Below, in pieces: positions 1 through 8,513 of a DNA stretch of 64,000 nucleotides. The translations under genes and the position numbers were made by a program. Each line of letters begins with the position of its first letter. Positions within the stretch are counted from its first letter, which is position 1. The stretch spans positions 1,054,001-1,118,000 of the forward strand of contig NZ_CP043633.1 in the NCBI RefSeq assembly GCF_012974865.1, given 5' to 3'. This DNA is from Nonlabens sp. Ci31 (GTDB lineage Bacteria > Bacteroidota > Bacteroidia > Flavobacteriales > Flavobacteriaceae). The notes beneath the pieces were generated by a model. It worked only from the letters and a program-made list of their open reading frames with translations. It was not told the DNA's origin and searched no databases.

Positions 1-2
1 CA

Positions 3-752
3 TTTGATGTAGATGGCAAATTCACAGGTATTTATGATGCAAATGGAACAATAGTAAAACAAGTATCTTATGATAATCAAAATAGAGTCATTACTCTAGA
101 AGATTTTACCGCGGGAATTACTTGTAACATTATATATCACAGTAATGGACTCATTGACACTTTTTACGGAGCAAGTCTAAGTTATAATATGGATTTTGAT
201 TCTTATAAAAATCTGTACCGTTATGATGAAGAGTTAAGTGATCCTAATCGTGCTTGGTACGAAACTAGAGGTCACTATTTTACAAATACGTAAGATTCTG
301 ATGCTATTTCTAATTATGAAGATAGAGCTAATATGACTACAATAGATCTTGTTCAGAATACAACAACTATAAATTTACAACTTTTAACGCATAGATATTA
401 CACAAAAGGAGTAGGCGACATAACTAGCTTATCTGTTGAGAATAGTTCTTTTAATTATAATTATACCAGCAGTATAAATCCAGCATATCAGGAAATGACA
501 AACATTAAAGATATAGTAGCCTTTGTGGAAGACAGGAACAATATAGAGCTAGAACAGTTTATTTTACCGATACTTATGCTTAGTTCAAATTTAATAAACG
601 ATACTTATGAATTAAGTGGCCCACCAGGAACGAGTACATACTTTTATGATTTTGATTCTCAAAATAGACTGTCCACTAGTTATTTAGAGTATACCGAATC
701 TAATACGTTCCTAACGCCTAGAAGTATTTTAGCTACATATGATTACTTTTAA
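3..752 (+). pseudogene. YD/RHS-repeat-like protein, 3' part, split by an in-frame stop
   Basis: The window opens inside this gene. One reading frame runs from position 3 to the final TAA at 750-752, interrupted only by an in-frame TAA at 291-293. The first part contains short tyrosine/aspartate/asparagine units (GIYDANG, VSYDNQNRV, YRYDEE) that resemble the YD repeats of RHS-type or DUF4595-like surface lipoproteins. The second part could restart at an ATG at 333. Because the same frame continues smoothly across the stop, I read this as one gene with a nonsense mutation. The 5' end lies outside the window. A readthrough gene or a sequencing error cannot be excluded. Confidence 0.6.
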
Positions 753-891
753 TTTATATGTAAAAGTCTACATCTCTTGAGTTGTTTAATAACAACCAGG
801 TCTTAAATAGCGTTTAATTAAAAGACCAAAAATTCCAAGACAAATACTTGGCATATCGGTTATCGAAAAAGTCTAATTTCAAAACATTTAC

Positions 892-927
892 ATTTATATG
901 TGCGGACTTAGATCCGCACATATAAAT
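892..927. repeat. perfect 15-bp inverted repeat, 6-nt loop
   Basis: The arm ATTTATATGTGCGGA (892-906) is perfectly complementary to 913-927, with the loop CTTAGA. There is no U-tract on either side, so it is not a classical terminator. It lies about 140 bp downstream of the decayed YD-repeat gene and could be an attenuating hairpin or a remnant of a small repeat element. Confidence 0.75.
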
Positions 928-1016
928 AATTTAGAAGGTTTAAAAAGGTTTTCTCGTCCCGTTTCTAGCACCGTTTTACCTTTCCGACCAAATTTCCGTA
1001 AACTCCAATTTGCCCA

Positions 1017-1038
1017 CCTTTCCTTTAATAAGGAAAGG
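1017..1038. repeat. short hairpin repeat, CCTTTCCTT type
   Basis: The arms CCTTTCCTT (1017-1025) and AAGGAAAGG (1030-1038) flank a 4-nt loop. The core CCTTTCC/GGAAAGG is the same as in the hairpin at 15559-15577, so the two probably belong to one dispersed intergenic repeat family. Confidence 0.6.
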
Positions 1039-1130
1039 AGCTACTGGTTTTTTGGTTCATTAAAAAATTTATTACGATCGAATCAAAGGAGGAGGCTATC
1101 GAAATCGGCACAATTTGAAGATTGAACTGG

Positions 1131-1733
1131 TTAAACAGCCTTCAACATTTCCATAAGATCCTGCTCGGTATCTATTCCTTTATCCTTGTTGTACCAATTC
1201 TGAAGCACTTGTTTAAATTCTGGTAAAAGTTCGCCTTTCGAGGCTTTTTCTTCAGCGACTAACTGTGTGGCTTTAGTAGGTCGTGGCCCCCAAGTGGTAA
1301 TAGGTAGGTCCGTATTCTTGTCTATTAAAAGAAGCTTTGCTATGGAGCGAGCGCCATTTGTTAGAAAGTGATCCATCAACAATGGGTTTTCATCTCTTAG
1401 GACCACTTTAAAATCGATTCCAGCGGCTTCGGCAACTTTGTTCATCATGGGCATGGTTTGAGCCGCATCACCACACCAACTTTCGGTAATGATGAGAAAA
1501 TAAACCTCTTTATGAAAAGCACTTAAAAATTCTTGGTGCTTTGTTAAGAGCTTCAAAGTTTTATCCAATCGCTTCATGCGTTGATTATTGAGTGCTGTAT
1601 ATTCTGCTAGGGCTTCTGTAACCTCGTCGCCGCTATTAGTTCCATTTACGGTATGTGCTTCTACAAAAGCTCTATATTGTTGGTAAGAGATAGCTTGATC
1701 TACTGCTGCTTTAATGATTTGTTGTAATTCCAT
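1131..1733 (-). CDS. thioredoxin-like protein
   Basis: This 200-residue protein belongs to the thioredoxin-fold family common in Flavobacteriia. The active-site strand-turn is visible at about residues 80-92 (IITESWCGDAAQ). The usual CxxC is reduced to a single cysteine (C87-G-D-A), so it cannot form the normal intramolecular disulfide and is probably not a classical reductase. No signal peptide or membrane segment is seen, which suggests a cytoplasmic protein. It is followed on the same strand by nothing in the window and is preceded, 47 bp away, by an unknown helical protein. The family call is good; the function is unknown. Confidence 0.75.
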   Translation of the reverse strand: MELQQIIKAAVDQAISYQQYRAFVEAHTVNGTNSGDEVTEALAEYTALNNQRMKRLDKTLKLLTKHQEFLSAFHKEVYFLIITESWCGDAAQTMPMMNKVAEAAGIDFKVVLRDENPLLMDHFLTNGARSIAKLLLIDKNTDLPITTWGPRPTKATQLVAEEKASKGELLPEFKQVLQNWYNKDKGIDTEQDLMEMLKAV

Positions 1734-1780
1734 AAGGCAAAAATATACACATCTGCACCGTTGATTGAGATAAAATAGTC

Positions 1781-3274
1781 CTAATTTCTAGTCCATTTTT
1801 CCTTAAAAGACCCGATAGGCTGTTGCAGTAACTCTAAAGTAACCTCATAAATGGGCTTTTTCTGCATTTTAGCTTTTAGATAGGCATAAAAGCTCATGAC
1901 AAAAATATCCTCTCGAGCGGCAGTTTTCCATTCAAAGGCTTGTTGCACCTTATTTTGAAAACTCTCCTCAGTAATCTCATAAGGATGATCGTAATGTCTT
2001 TGCAATAACTTTATAAACACTAGGACACGTTGTTCGTTCAAGTCTTCTAGTCGTCCTTTAAAACGTCTTATAAAGCTCCTCATTTTTGAAGCAACCAAAT
2101 CTGGTTGTTGTAATTCTATGTAAATCAGAATTTCTAGGATGTTCTTTTGTATCACCCATAATGCCCCTTCTTTTTTCTCATAAAACGGATCGCTATGATA
2201 AAAATCGTTCATCTTTTTACGTGCTCTAATAAAATCTTGTTGCTGAAACAAAAACGTAATATAAACCAGTTGTGCAGATAAATCTGGCTTTTGAATTTGC
2301 TGTATTTCTTCCAAAGCTCTTACAGGATCGCCAGTATAATTATGGTTCAACGCCTGTAGCAAAAGAGCACGTCCTAAAAACTGCTTTTTATAGGTTCCTT
2401 TTTGCTTCTGCATTTCTACCTGCAGCTTACCTACTAGCCTTTGGGATCGTATAAAATCCTTGTTCCTAAAACAGGTTCCTGCCATAAGGTAAAGGATCTC
2501 TAAATGATAATACAAATGCTTATCTGCCAGGTGTTTTTTCTTTTCTACGATATCATAGATATGATTCATAAAAATGGAAACCCCTGCGTAATCTGATGTT
2601 AAAGTTGCTGCATCTGTTACAACACGCATTAATTGATAAAGCGACTTAAAAGACAAGTTTTGATCTATAGAAATATCAAAAACGGCTAGTTGCTGTTTGA
2701 TCACTTGATATACATTTGTAGGGTGGGCTTTTAAAGTTTTTTGAAGGGTCGCATAGACCATCACTAATCTGGACTCGATCAAGTATCTTTTTTCATTCTC
2801 CTGATAAGCCGTTATGATTTGTTCTAAAGTTGTTTTAGGGTCTAGGTGTGCGTATGGTACATGAGTATAATAGATCTCTTGCAGAATAGCGTATGATTCT
2901 AAAGATAGTGCCTTGACAGTAGCTTTTTTCAATGTTTTGAATCCTATGGAATATTGTTCTCGTTCTAAAAAAATTCGGGCTGCCAGGACTAATTTAAAAA
3001 GTTGCATTTCTTCCTGTGAGTCGCTAGAGAAGCCTCGGGTCGCTGTAAAGTCTACAAGGTTTTCTTTTAACCGGTTTTGAAGTGCATGCAAAGCGTTTTT
3101 ATTGGCCTTTCCATAGATTTTTACATCTAGATCTACTCGTACACCTTTACGTATGAGTTGAAATAATTGGATGTTTTTTACATCTGTTCGTTGGTTTTTC
3201 GCTTTCGCGAAAGCGAGAAAAGCACCCACCTCATCACTACTTAAAGAACTTATTAATGTATTTAAATCGTTCAT
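1781..3274 (-). CDS. uncharacterised helical protein
   Basis: I do not recognise this 497-residue protein. It is rich in leucine, lysine and glutamine and predicted to be almost entirely helical. Spaced Tyr/Leu/Ala patterns suggest TPR-like helical hairpins in the central part, but no repeat is clear enough to assign. It has no signal peptide or transmembrane segment. Near the N-terminus (about residues 19-25) the sequence FLAFAKAK is encoded by one copy of the GCTTTCGCGAAAGCG palindrome. It sits 47 bp upstream of the thioredoxin-like gene on the same strand, so the two may be co-transcribed. Confidence 0.65.
   Translation of the reverse strand: MNDLNTLISSLSSDEVGAFLAFAKAKNQRTDVKNIQLFQLIRKGVRVDLDVKIYGKANKNALHALQNRLKENLVDFTATRGFSSDSQEEMQLFKLVLAARIFLEREQYSIGFKTLKKATVKALSLESYAILQEIYYTHVPYAHLDPKTTLEQIITAYQENEKRYLIESRLVMVYATLQKTLKAHPTNVYQVIKQQLAVFDISIDQNLSFKSLYQLMRVVTDAATLTSDYAGVSIFMNHIYDIVEKKKHLADKHLYYHLEILYLMAGTCFRNKDFIRSQRLVGKLQVEMQKQKGTYKKQFLGRALLLQALNHNYTGDPVRALEEIQQIQKPDLSAQLVYITFLFQQQDFIRARKKMNDFYHSDPFYEKKEGALWVIQKNILEILIYIELQQPDLVASKMRSFIRRFKGRLEDLNEQRVLVFIKLLQRHYDHPYEITEESFQNKVQQAFEWKTAAREDIFVMSFYAYLKAKMQKKPIYEVTLELLQQPIGSFKEKWTRN
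3201..3215. repeat. in-gene palindrome copy 1 (exact)
   Basis: GCTTTCGCGAAAGCG lies inside the unknown helical protein gene and encodes AFAKA. With the flanking C it forms a 16-bp perfect palindrome. Confidence 0.9.
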
Positions 3275-3407
3275 CTATTTAGTTTAAAACACTGATTTGT
3301 AGTGATAAGTTATATTTAATTATTATTTCAATCGTAAGAATAAGTCAAAAATAGGTTATTTACTGGTAAGATCCTGCTACATATTTGCAGTATCAAAACA
3401 AACAAAA

Positions 3408-3866
3408 ATGGAACATCAAGTAAATTACAAAACCGAAAAAAAAGAAGTCCAAAAACCAGAGGCTTTTACTGGAAAACCAACAGCAGCATTTATAGCTGCA
3501 TCATGGACAGCACTACTCGTGGGAATGGTTTCCTATTGCGTAGGCTTGTGGCGATCTGATATGCTTCTCAACGAGCGTGGGTATTATTTTGTCATCCTGC
3601 TCTTTGGACTGTTCTCTGTGATTTCTGTACAAAAAGCGGTAAGAGACAAGCAAGAAGGAATAGCGGTAACTGACCTGTATTACGGTATCAGCTGGTTTGT
3701 AAGCATTGCGTCCATCGTACTGCTCGTGATAGGCTTGTGGAATGCCGATTTATGGCCTAGTGAAAAAGGATTTTACGGCATGTCCTTTTTATTGAGCCTA
3801 TTTGCCGCCATTGCAGTACAAAAGAACACGAGAGATGTGACCTTTATAGACGAAAACTGGAAGTGA
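3408..3866 (+). CDS. YiaA/YiaB family inner membrane protein
   Basis: This 152-residue protein has two copies of the YiaAB two-helix domain, at about residues 25-75 and 85-142. Each has a hydrophobic helix, a GLW..(D)..L/P..(E)..(K/R)G(Y/F)Y/F turn, and a second helix ending in SVQKAVRDK or AVQKNTRD. Four transmembrane segments are expected. The first 24 residues are polar and cytoplasmic. A CATATTTG box just upstream is one base away from the Bacteroidetes -7 consensus. The function of the family is not known. The last 60 bp recur in degenerate form at 4423-4482. Confidence 0.85.
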   Translation: MEHQVNYKTEKKEVQKPEAFTGKPTAAFIAASWTALLVGMVSYCVGLWRSDMLLNERGYYFVILLFGLFSVISVQKAVRDKQEGIAVTDLYYGISWFVSIASIVLLVIGLWNADLWPSEKGFYGMSFLLSLFAAIAVQKNTRDVTFIDENWK

Positions 3867-3991
3867 TAAGAAATGACAATGACCTAGTGATCGCTAGTGA
3901 ATGAAACACACTGTTTTTTGTCTTGGTTTATAAAATCCCCTTGACGATCCTGATAACCAATTAAATAAAAACCACCAAAATTATTATAATT

Positions 3992-4390
3992 ATGAAATTA
4001 AACAACTTATCTGCCTTTATAGCCATTTCAATTCTCGGAATGTTATCTATAATACTACCCATATTTATTCTAGGGGATTTAAAACCCTATGAATCCCCTT
4101 TATTCCCTTTAATTAGAACTGGAATTGAAGGGATGTCAATCTACAGTTTAAGCTTTCTTTTCTTATCGGGTTTTATTATTAAATAGTTAAGTAAGGCCTC
4201 TTTTTGGAAAATTGGATTAATGAGTATGGCTTTATTTCCATTAGCTACTTTCTGTGAAATGATCTTCGATTCGACTTCTCATAATATGTTTCCATTTGAA
4301 TTCATATTCTATGCTATTTATACAATTCCAGCAATAATAGGAGCAGCTGTATCTCAAGTTATAAAACGTTTTGTTATAAAAAAGAAGTAA
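3992..4390 (+). pseudogene. small membrane protein split by an in-frame TAG
   Basis: The frame opens at ATG 3992 and runs to TAA 4388-4390 with a single in-frame TAG at 4184-4186. Without that stop the product would be 132 residues. Hydrophobic segments lie on both sides of the stop: two before it (about residues 8-28 and 48-62) and two after it (LMSMALFPLATF and a stretch ending GAAVSQVIKR), followed by a basic tail. The continuing membrane-protein character after the stop argues for one gene with a recent nonsense mutation. No family is recognised. It lies between the YiaAB gene and a degenerate copy of that gene's 3' end. Confidence 0.6.
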
Positions 4391-4422
4391 ATACAGGCTA
4401 CAACAAAATGTAAAAACAATAG

Positions 4423-4482
4423 GCCATTGCAGTACAAAAGAACACGAGAAATATTACATTTATAGATAAAAACTAGAAGTGA
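4423..4482 (+). repeat. degenerate copy of the 3' end of the YiaAB gene
   Basis: These 60 bases align without gaps to 3807-3866, the last 20 codons of the YiaAB gene including the TGA. About seven bases differ, and one difference creates a TAG in the copy. It looks like the remnant of a tandem duplication whose 5' part has been lost or replaced by the 3992-4390 gene. Confidence 0.85.
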
Positions 4483-4535
4483 AAATAGTTAGGAGTGAAG
4501 TGTTATAAAAAAATTAGATCATTAAAGTAAGAACA

Positions 4536-4808
4536 ATGAAAAAGTATCAAGGCCTACTAATCGCAAGTATTTTGAATGCTGTATTCTTTGTCTGGGTTTA
4601 TATCGTACAGATTTATGAAATCAAATGGACCATTGTTGGTGTGTTTTATGAATTGCTCATCATTCCTATGATGTTACTCGCACCAACTCTATTAGTCCTG
4701 TCTGTCATCCAAATCAAGAAGAAGGGTTTACAGGTTCCAAGCTTCATCTCTTTACTGCTCTCTGCAGGAATAACAGTTAGCCTATTAAGCCTCTTCATCA
4801 TGGATTAA
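4536..4808 (+). CDS. small membrane protein, unknown
   Basis: This is a 90-residue protein with three likely transmembrane segments (about residues 8-26, 34-60 and 67-88) separated by short basic loops (QIKKKGLQV). The start ATG follows an A-rich leader. I do not recognise a family. It follows the degenerate YiaAB copy and is closed by the hairpin terminator at 4894-4926, so it appears to be an intact small gene. Confidence 0.6.
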   Translation: MKKYQGLLIASILNAVFFVWVYIVQIYEIKWTIVGVFYELLIIPMMLLAPTLLVLSVIQIKKKGLQVPSFISLLLSAGITVSLLSLFIMD

Positions 4809-4893
4809 ATACCGGTTTGTTTTTAAATGATGTATTGGTATAAAATAACAAAACCGGCTGTTTACTAATGGAGCAGCCTGTTTTGATAATAGG

Positions 4894-4926
4894 AACGACC
4901 TTTTCATAAGGAGAAGGTCGTTTTTT
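4894..4926 (+). terminator. intrinsic terminator
   Basis: The arms AACGACCTT (4894-4902) and AAGGTCGTT (4914-4922) are followed by a T-run. It lies between convergent genes: the small membrane protein on the plus strand and dprA on the minus strand. Confidence 0.75.
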
Positions 4927-4993
4927 ATTTGGCTTTTATTCAACACCAAAGGTTTTATAAACCTGTAAGATTTAACGGCAAACTAGCACCCTG

Positions 4994-6091
4994 CTAAGTC
5001 AGTCTAAACAACTTGCCTGGCAAGGGCTGTACCACTCCTTTGAGCTCCATACTCATCAATTGACCAGCCACTTTATGGACCGGTTGATTAATGTTTAGAG
5101 CGATAATATCCAACAGTGCTTTTTCATTTTCTTTAAGGTACCTGTAGATTAACTTTTCTTCCTCTGTGAGTTCTACAAAAAGTTGTTTCTGTATGGAAAC
5201 CGCCGGTTCTTTCCAGCCTAGAATATAGGGAACATCGGCTGTTTTAGTGAGCATGTGGGCCTTTGCTTGTTTGATAAGGTCGTTACAGCCTGTAGCGTAT
5301 TTATCGTTTACACGTCCAGGAACGGCAAACACTTCCCGATTGTAGCCACAGGCTAGGTCGGCAGTGACCAGTGAGCCACCTTTGGAAGCACTTTCTATCA
5401 CGACAGTTGCCTCACTCATTCCTGCAATAATGCGGTTGCGACCCAAGAAATTATTTCTATCAAAAGTATCGGTATGCCAAAAATCAGTCATAAAGCCGCC
5501 ATTTCTCATCATGTCCTCATTGTATGCAGCATGATTACGCGGATAGGTTTGATTGAGGCCATGAGCGGTAACGGCTATGGTTTGTAAGTCATTTTCTATA
5601 GCCATTTTATGTGCTAAGATGTCCACTCCATAAGCATAACCACTGATAATAATAGGCTTTAAAGGCGCGATCTCTGCAATAAACTTCTCTAAAAATGCTG
5701 CTCCAACACTGGTAATTTGACGGGTTCCAACAATACTCAAAATGTACGGGTTGTCTAAATTGATGGTTCCTTTTTCAAAATAGATGATCGGTCCATCGAT
5801 GCAATGTTTTAAACGTTCTGGATAATCTTCATTGTAATAAACGCGGTAGTTGATCTTGTTCTCTTCTATAAACCTCAACTCTTGTATCGCTTTAGAAAAC
5901 AAGCTGTCCTTGCTCTTGATGAACTGAGCTTTCTTCTCCCCTATTCCTTCTACGGCAGCGATATGGCGATACTGTTGTTCAAAAACACCTGTCGCATTAC
6001 CAAAAGTTCTTATGAGTCTTTTGGCCATGATATCTCCTATAAGCGGTGCTTTTTTAAGAGCGAGGATAGAAAGGAGTTCTTGTTGGTCCAT
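4994..6091 (-). CDS. dprA: DNA-processing protein DprA
   Basis: DprA binds incoming single-stranded DNA and loads RecA during natural transformation. The Rossmann-fold core is clear: SIVGTRQITSVG near residue 118, SGYAYGVDILAHK near 150, and ASKGGSLVTADLACGYNREV with FAVPG near 230-255. A helix-hairpin-helix-like segment (AAVEGIGEKKAQFI) lies near residue 45, and a winged-helix-like C-terminal domain follows from about 300. I chose the ATG at 6091 (MDQQELLS), which gives 365 residues, the usual length. An upstream ATG at 6199 would add 36 residues of low-complexity K/F-rich sequence read from an intergenic repeat. Confidence 0.93.
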   Translation of the reverse strand: MDQQELLSILALKKAPLIGDIMAKRLIRTFGNATGVFEQQYRHIAAVEGIGEKKAQFIKSKDSLFSKAIQELRFIEENKINYRVYYNEDYPERLKHCIDGPIIYFEKGTINLDNPYILSIVGTRQITSVGAAFLEKFIAEIAPLKPIIISGYAYGVDILAHKMAIENDLQTIAVTAHGLNQTYPRNHAAYNEDMMRNGGFMTDFWHTDTFDRNNFLGRNRIIAGMSEATVVIESASKGGSLVTADLACGYNREVFAVPGRVNDKYATGCNDLIKQAKAHMLTKTADVPYILGWKEPAVSIQKQLFVELTEEEKLIYRYLKENEKALLDIIALNINQPVHKVAGQLMSMELKGVVQPLPGKLFRLT

Positions 6092-6123
6092 GAATAAATA
6101 TAAAACTAAAAATAATGGGGAAA

Positions 6124-6205
6124 TAAATTTAAGCTTAAATCTAAACTTAAATTTAAAAAAAGATATGTAGGCCCCATTGTCCTGCGGACATTTCCCCAAA
6201 GGGGA
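6124..6205. repeat. intergenic inverted repeats between dprA and the glycosyltransferase
   Basis: Two hairpins are visible. TAAATTTAAG at 6124-6133 pairs with 6146-6155. TCCCC at 6193-6197 pairs with GGGGA at 6201-6205. The layout, an A/T-rich arm pair followed by a pyrimidine/purine hairpin, resembles the end of the repeat cluster at 15527-15577. Confidence 0.5.
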
Positions 6206-6216
6206 TATTTCAAAAG

Positions 6217-7443
6217 CTAGTTATTTAATAGTTGAGAAAGTTCGCTAACCCAATTGCTTAAGATTTCTTTGCGTGAGAAGTGTTTTAAAACGTATTCCCG
6301 AGCTTCTACACCCATGGATGTTCTCCGATTAGGATCTTGTCTCCAGGCCTCTAATTGGTTGATAGCGGTGGATACATCTGGTTGTGAGAAATAGAGTCCT
6401 GCATTTGCATTTTCTAGGACGGTTTTTACTTCGCTAGCTGGACTTCCTAAGACTAATGAAGGTTTCCCACTTGCCATCATGCCGAGTAATTTAGAGGGCA
6501 TTACGGTATCGAGCACTTCTGCTTTTTGGAAAAGGAAATGCGCATCGGCACTACATAAAAGATCTGATAATTCTGCAAAAGGTACTGGGTCGTAAAACGA
6601 GATGTTTTCCTGATCTATAGCTTGCATTACTTGCTGGTATTTTGCTCCTGCACCTACTATAATGATCTCGTAAAGGTCTTGTGGTAGCGCTTTCGCGAAA
6701 GCGAGAAAATAATCCCAATCCTGCTTATCACCTACATTACCGCTATACAGTAACTTAAATTTTTCGCTTTGTAAAAAGGAGTGTGGCTTTGCTGTAGATG
6801 GATCTACTTGATGCACATCAATCCAATTAGGCAAATAGTAAGTAGGCTGATTGGTCTTCGTTTGCAGCTTTGCGAGCATCTTATGACTGATCGTGCTTAT
6901 GGTAGTTGCTTTGCCCAAAATTCGTCGCTCTAAGCTAAAAAGAAATTTAAAAATAACCTTCTTGCTCCCGCTAGAAAGTCCTGATTGCAGTGCTGCGTCA
7001 AATTCAAAGTCCTGAATATGAATACAGCTTGGTGCTTTGTGTTTTCTCGCATGATAACCCCCAAGCCATGCGCTGGCTGTAAATGGGATAATGGAAATCA
7101 CCAAGTCTGCTTTTTTAATCTTTCTCAAATTAAAAAAACTTCCTTTTGTAAAACTGAGGATATGAAGGATACGCTTTAAAAAGGTAGGGTTATCTGGAAC
7201 GTACTGTTTATAGCGATAGAGTGTTGCTCCGTTGTGATCTTCTTGAAAATACTTAGGTTGCGACTGGTATTCTTGAGCAATTTTCCATTGTGGATAATAG
7301 GGAAAAGCCGTTACCACATTTACCATTGCACCTGCATCAACGAGTGCCTCTACCATTTGGGTAGAATACAATCCTATGGCGGTGTCTTCTGGAGCATAAT
7401 TAAGCCCTATAAATGTGATGTGTTTTTTATTGAAGTTTTTCAT
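6217..7443 (-). CDS. WcaI-like family 4 glycosyltransferase
   Basis: This 408-residue protein transfers a sugar from an activated donor during surface polysaccharide assembly. It has the two Rossmann domains of GT-B enzymes. The N-terminal one starts ITFIGLNYAPEDTAIGLYS, typical of the WcaI/WbuB group. The C-terminal one carries LLYSGNVGDKQDW near residue 233, and the donor-site E-rich region MPSKLLGMMASGKPSLV near 315. No N-terminal membrane anchor is seen. It is the last gene of the polysaccharide operon and overlaps the preceding gene by 4 bp. FLAFAKALPQ is encoded by a palindrome copy. The sugar and acceptor are not predictable. Confidence 0.88.
   Translation of the reverse strand: MKNFNKKHITFIGLNYAPEDTAIGLYSTQMVEALVDAGAMVNVVTAFPYYPQWKIAQEYQSQPKYFQEDHNGATLYRYKQYVPDNPTFLKRILHILSFTKGSFFNLRKIKKADLVISIIPFTASAWLGGYHARKHKAPSCIHIQDFEFDAALQSGLSSGSKKVIFKFLFSLERRILGKATTISTISHKMLAKLQTKTNQPTYYLPNWIDVHQVDPSTAKPHSFLQSEKFKLLYSGNVGDKQDWDYFLAFAKALPQDLYEIIIVGAGAKYQQVMQAIDQENISFYDPVPFAELSDLLCSADAHFLFQKAEVLDTVMPSKLLGMMASGKPSLVLGSPASEVKTVLENANAGLYFSQPDVSTAINQLEAWRQDPNRRTSMGVEAREYVLKHFSRKEILSNWVSELSQLLNN
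6689..6703. repeat. in-gene palindrome copy 2 (exact)
   Basis: GCTTTCGCGAAAGCG inside the WcaI-like glycosyltransferase gene encodes AFAKA, placed between the C-terminal Rossmann strands. The flanking C extends it to 16 bp. Confidence 0.9.
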
Positions 7444-8513
7444 TCCACTATTAACGGAATTATATTCTTTTCAAAATTCTGTAATGAAAAGTCTTTTGAG
7501 TGTTCCAAATTATAACTCTTAACTTTTTCTAATCGCTCTCTGTCTAAGTATATTTTTTCCATGGCGATCTTAATCGATTTAGAAGTTATTGGCCAAATCA
7601 ACTCTCCATTTTTATCAGATATTATGTCTGATACTCCTGGAACATTTGATGAGATAATATAACATTTAGATTTGAGAGATTCTAGAATAGAAAGTGGTTG
7701 TCCTTCATGTTCATTTAAAGTAGGTAAACAAAAAACATCAGCTTTTTCTAATAAAGTTGCTTTTTCCAAACCAGTAACACTACCATGAAATGTTACAAAG
7801 GATAATTTAGATAAGTACATTTTGATTGCTGGGTAGTCGTCGGAGATAGTTCCTGCAATGTGCACTTCAATATCTTTATGCACTGAATAAAGTTCTTCTA
7901 CGCCATGTAAGAAAGGAATTATTCCTTTTGCAGGAATTAAATTGCTAAGAAATAAAATATTTAAGTTTTGACTAGGTTCTTGAAAAGTGCTTACCTCTAC
8001 TAAACTTATAAAATTATGACAAGTGAATATTTGATTGTTTTTTAGAAAAGGCTTGAAGTTAGGTCTTAAAGAATCTGATAAAACAATCGCCTTATCAAAC
8101 ATTTTTAGAGTGATTTTTGCAAGAAATTTCTTGATTGAACCAAATTCTTGATAGTTGTAAATCAATGCATTACCGTGAAGATGTACTACTTTCCTCTTCC
8201 TAAAAACTGTAGCAATAATAAGAAATGGTGCATATTTAATTATTCCAAGAAAAGACTGACCTACAGTACAATAGACTATGTTAGCAGTAATTATTTTATA
8301 TGCTTCTATGTAGATATATAAAATCTTTAATTTATACCACCTCCATTTACCAATTGAGTCGTCCAGTCTCCTATTAATTTCCATGTCAATGCGATTTACT
8401 AGAAATTTATTCTTTTTAAGAATATTGTAAACCGTAAGATTTGAGATGTTTAATCCTGTCAATGACTCTGGAAACGGACCTATAATTACTACCTTCTTAT
8501 TCTTGCTCTTCAT
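7440..8513 (-). CDS. family 4 glycosyltransferase
   Basis: This is a 357-residue GT-B glycosyltransferase. Family features are the N-terminal VVIIGPFPESLTGLNISN, the inter-domain NILFLSNLIPAKGI near residue 200, and the donor-site region FCLPTLNEHEGQPLSILESL near 280, where the EGQPLSILE block is the conserved E-x7-E-like motif. It overlaps the upstream membrane protein gene by 17 bp and the downstream glycosyltransferase by 4 bp, which shows tight operon organisation. The donor sugar is unknown. Confidence 0.87.
   Translation of the reverse strand: MKSKNKKVVIIGPFPESLTGLNISNLTVYNILKKNKFLVNRIDMEINRRLDDSIGKWRWYKLKILYIYIEAYKIITANIVYCTVGQSFLGIIKYAPFLIIATVFRKRKVVHLHGNALIYNYQEFGSIKKFLAKITLKMFDKAIVLSDSLRPNFKPFLKNNQIFTCHNFISLVEVSTFQEPSQNLNILFLSNLIPAKGIIPFLHGVEELYSVHKDIEVHIAGTISDDYPAIKMYLSKLSFVTFHGSVTGLEKATLLEKADVFCLPTLNEHEGQPLSILESLKSKCYIISSNVPGVSDIISDKNGELIWPITSKSIKIAMEKIYLDRERLEKVKSYNLEHSKDFSLQNFEKNIIPLIVE

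Larger units (their letters stand above)
753..1130. other. gene-free stretch with two hairpin repeats
   Basis: No convincing gene is visible here. The region holds a perfect 15-bp hairpin (892-927) and a CCTTTCCTT hairpin (1017-1038). A 75-codon open frame at 898-1125 starts inside the first hairpin, has no recognisable domain or start signal, and is rejected as a gene. Confidence 0.6.

Noticed and set aside
898..1125. 75-codon ORF on the plus strand
   Set aside because: It starts inside a hairpin, contains a second hairpin, and has no domain or promoter.
7234..7515. 93-codon plus-strand ORF opposite the glycosyltransferase genes
   Set aside because: Antisense to two well-supported genes; no family.
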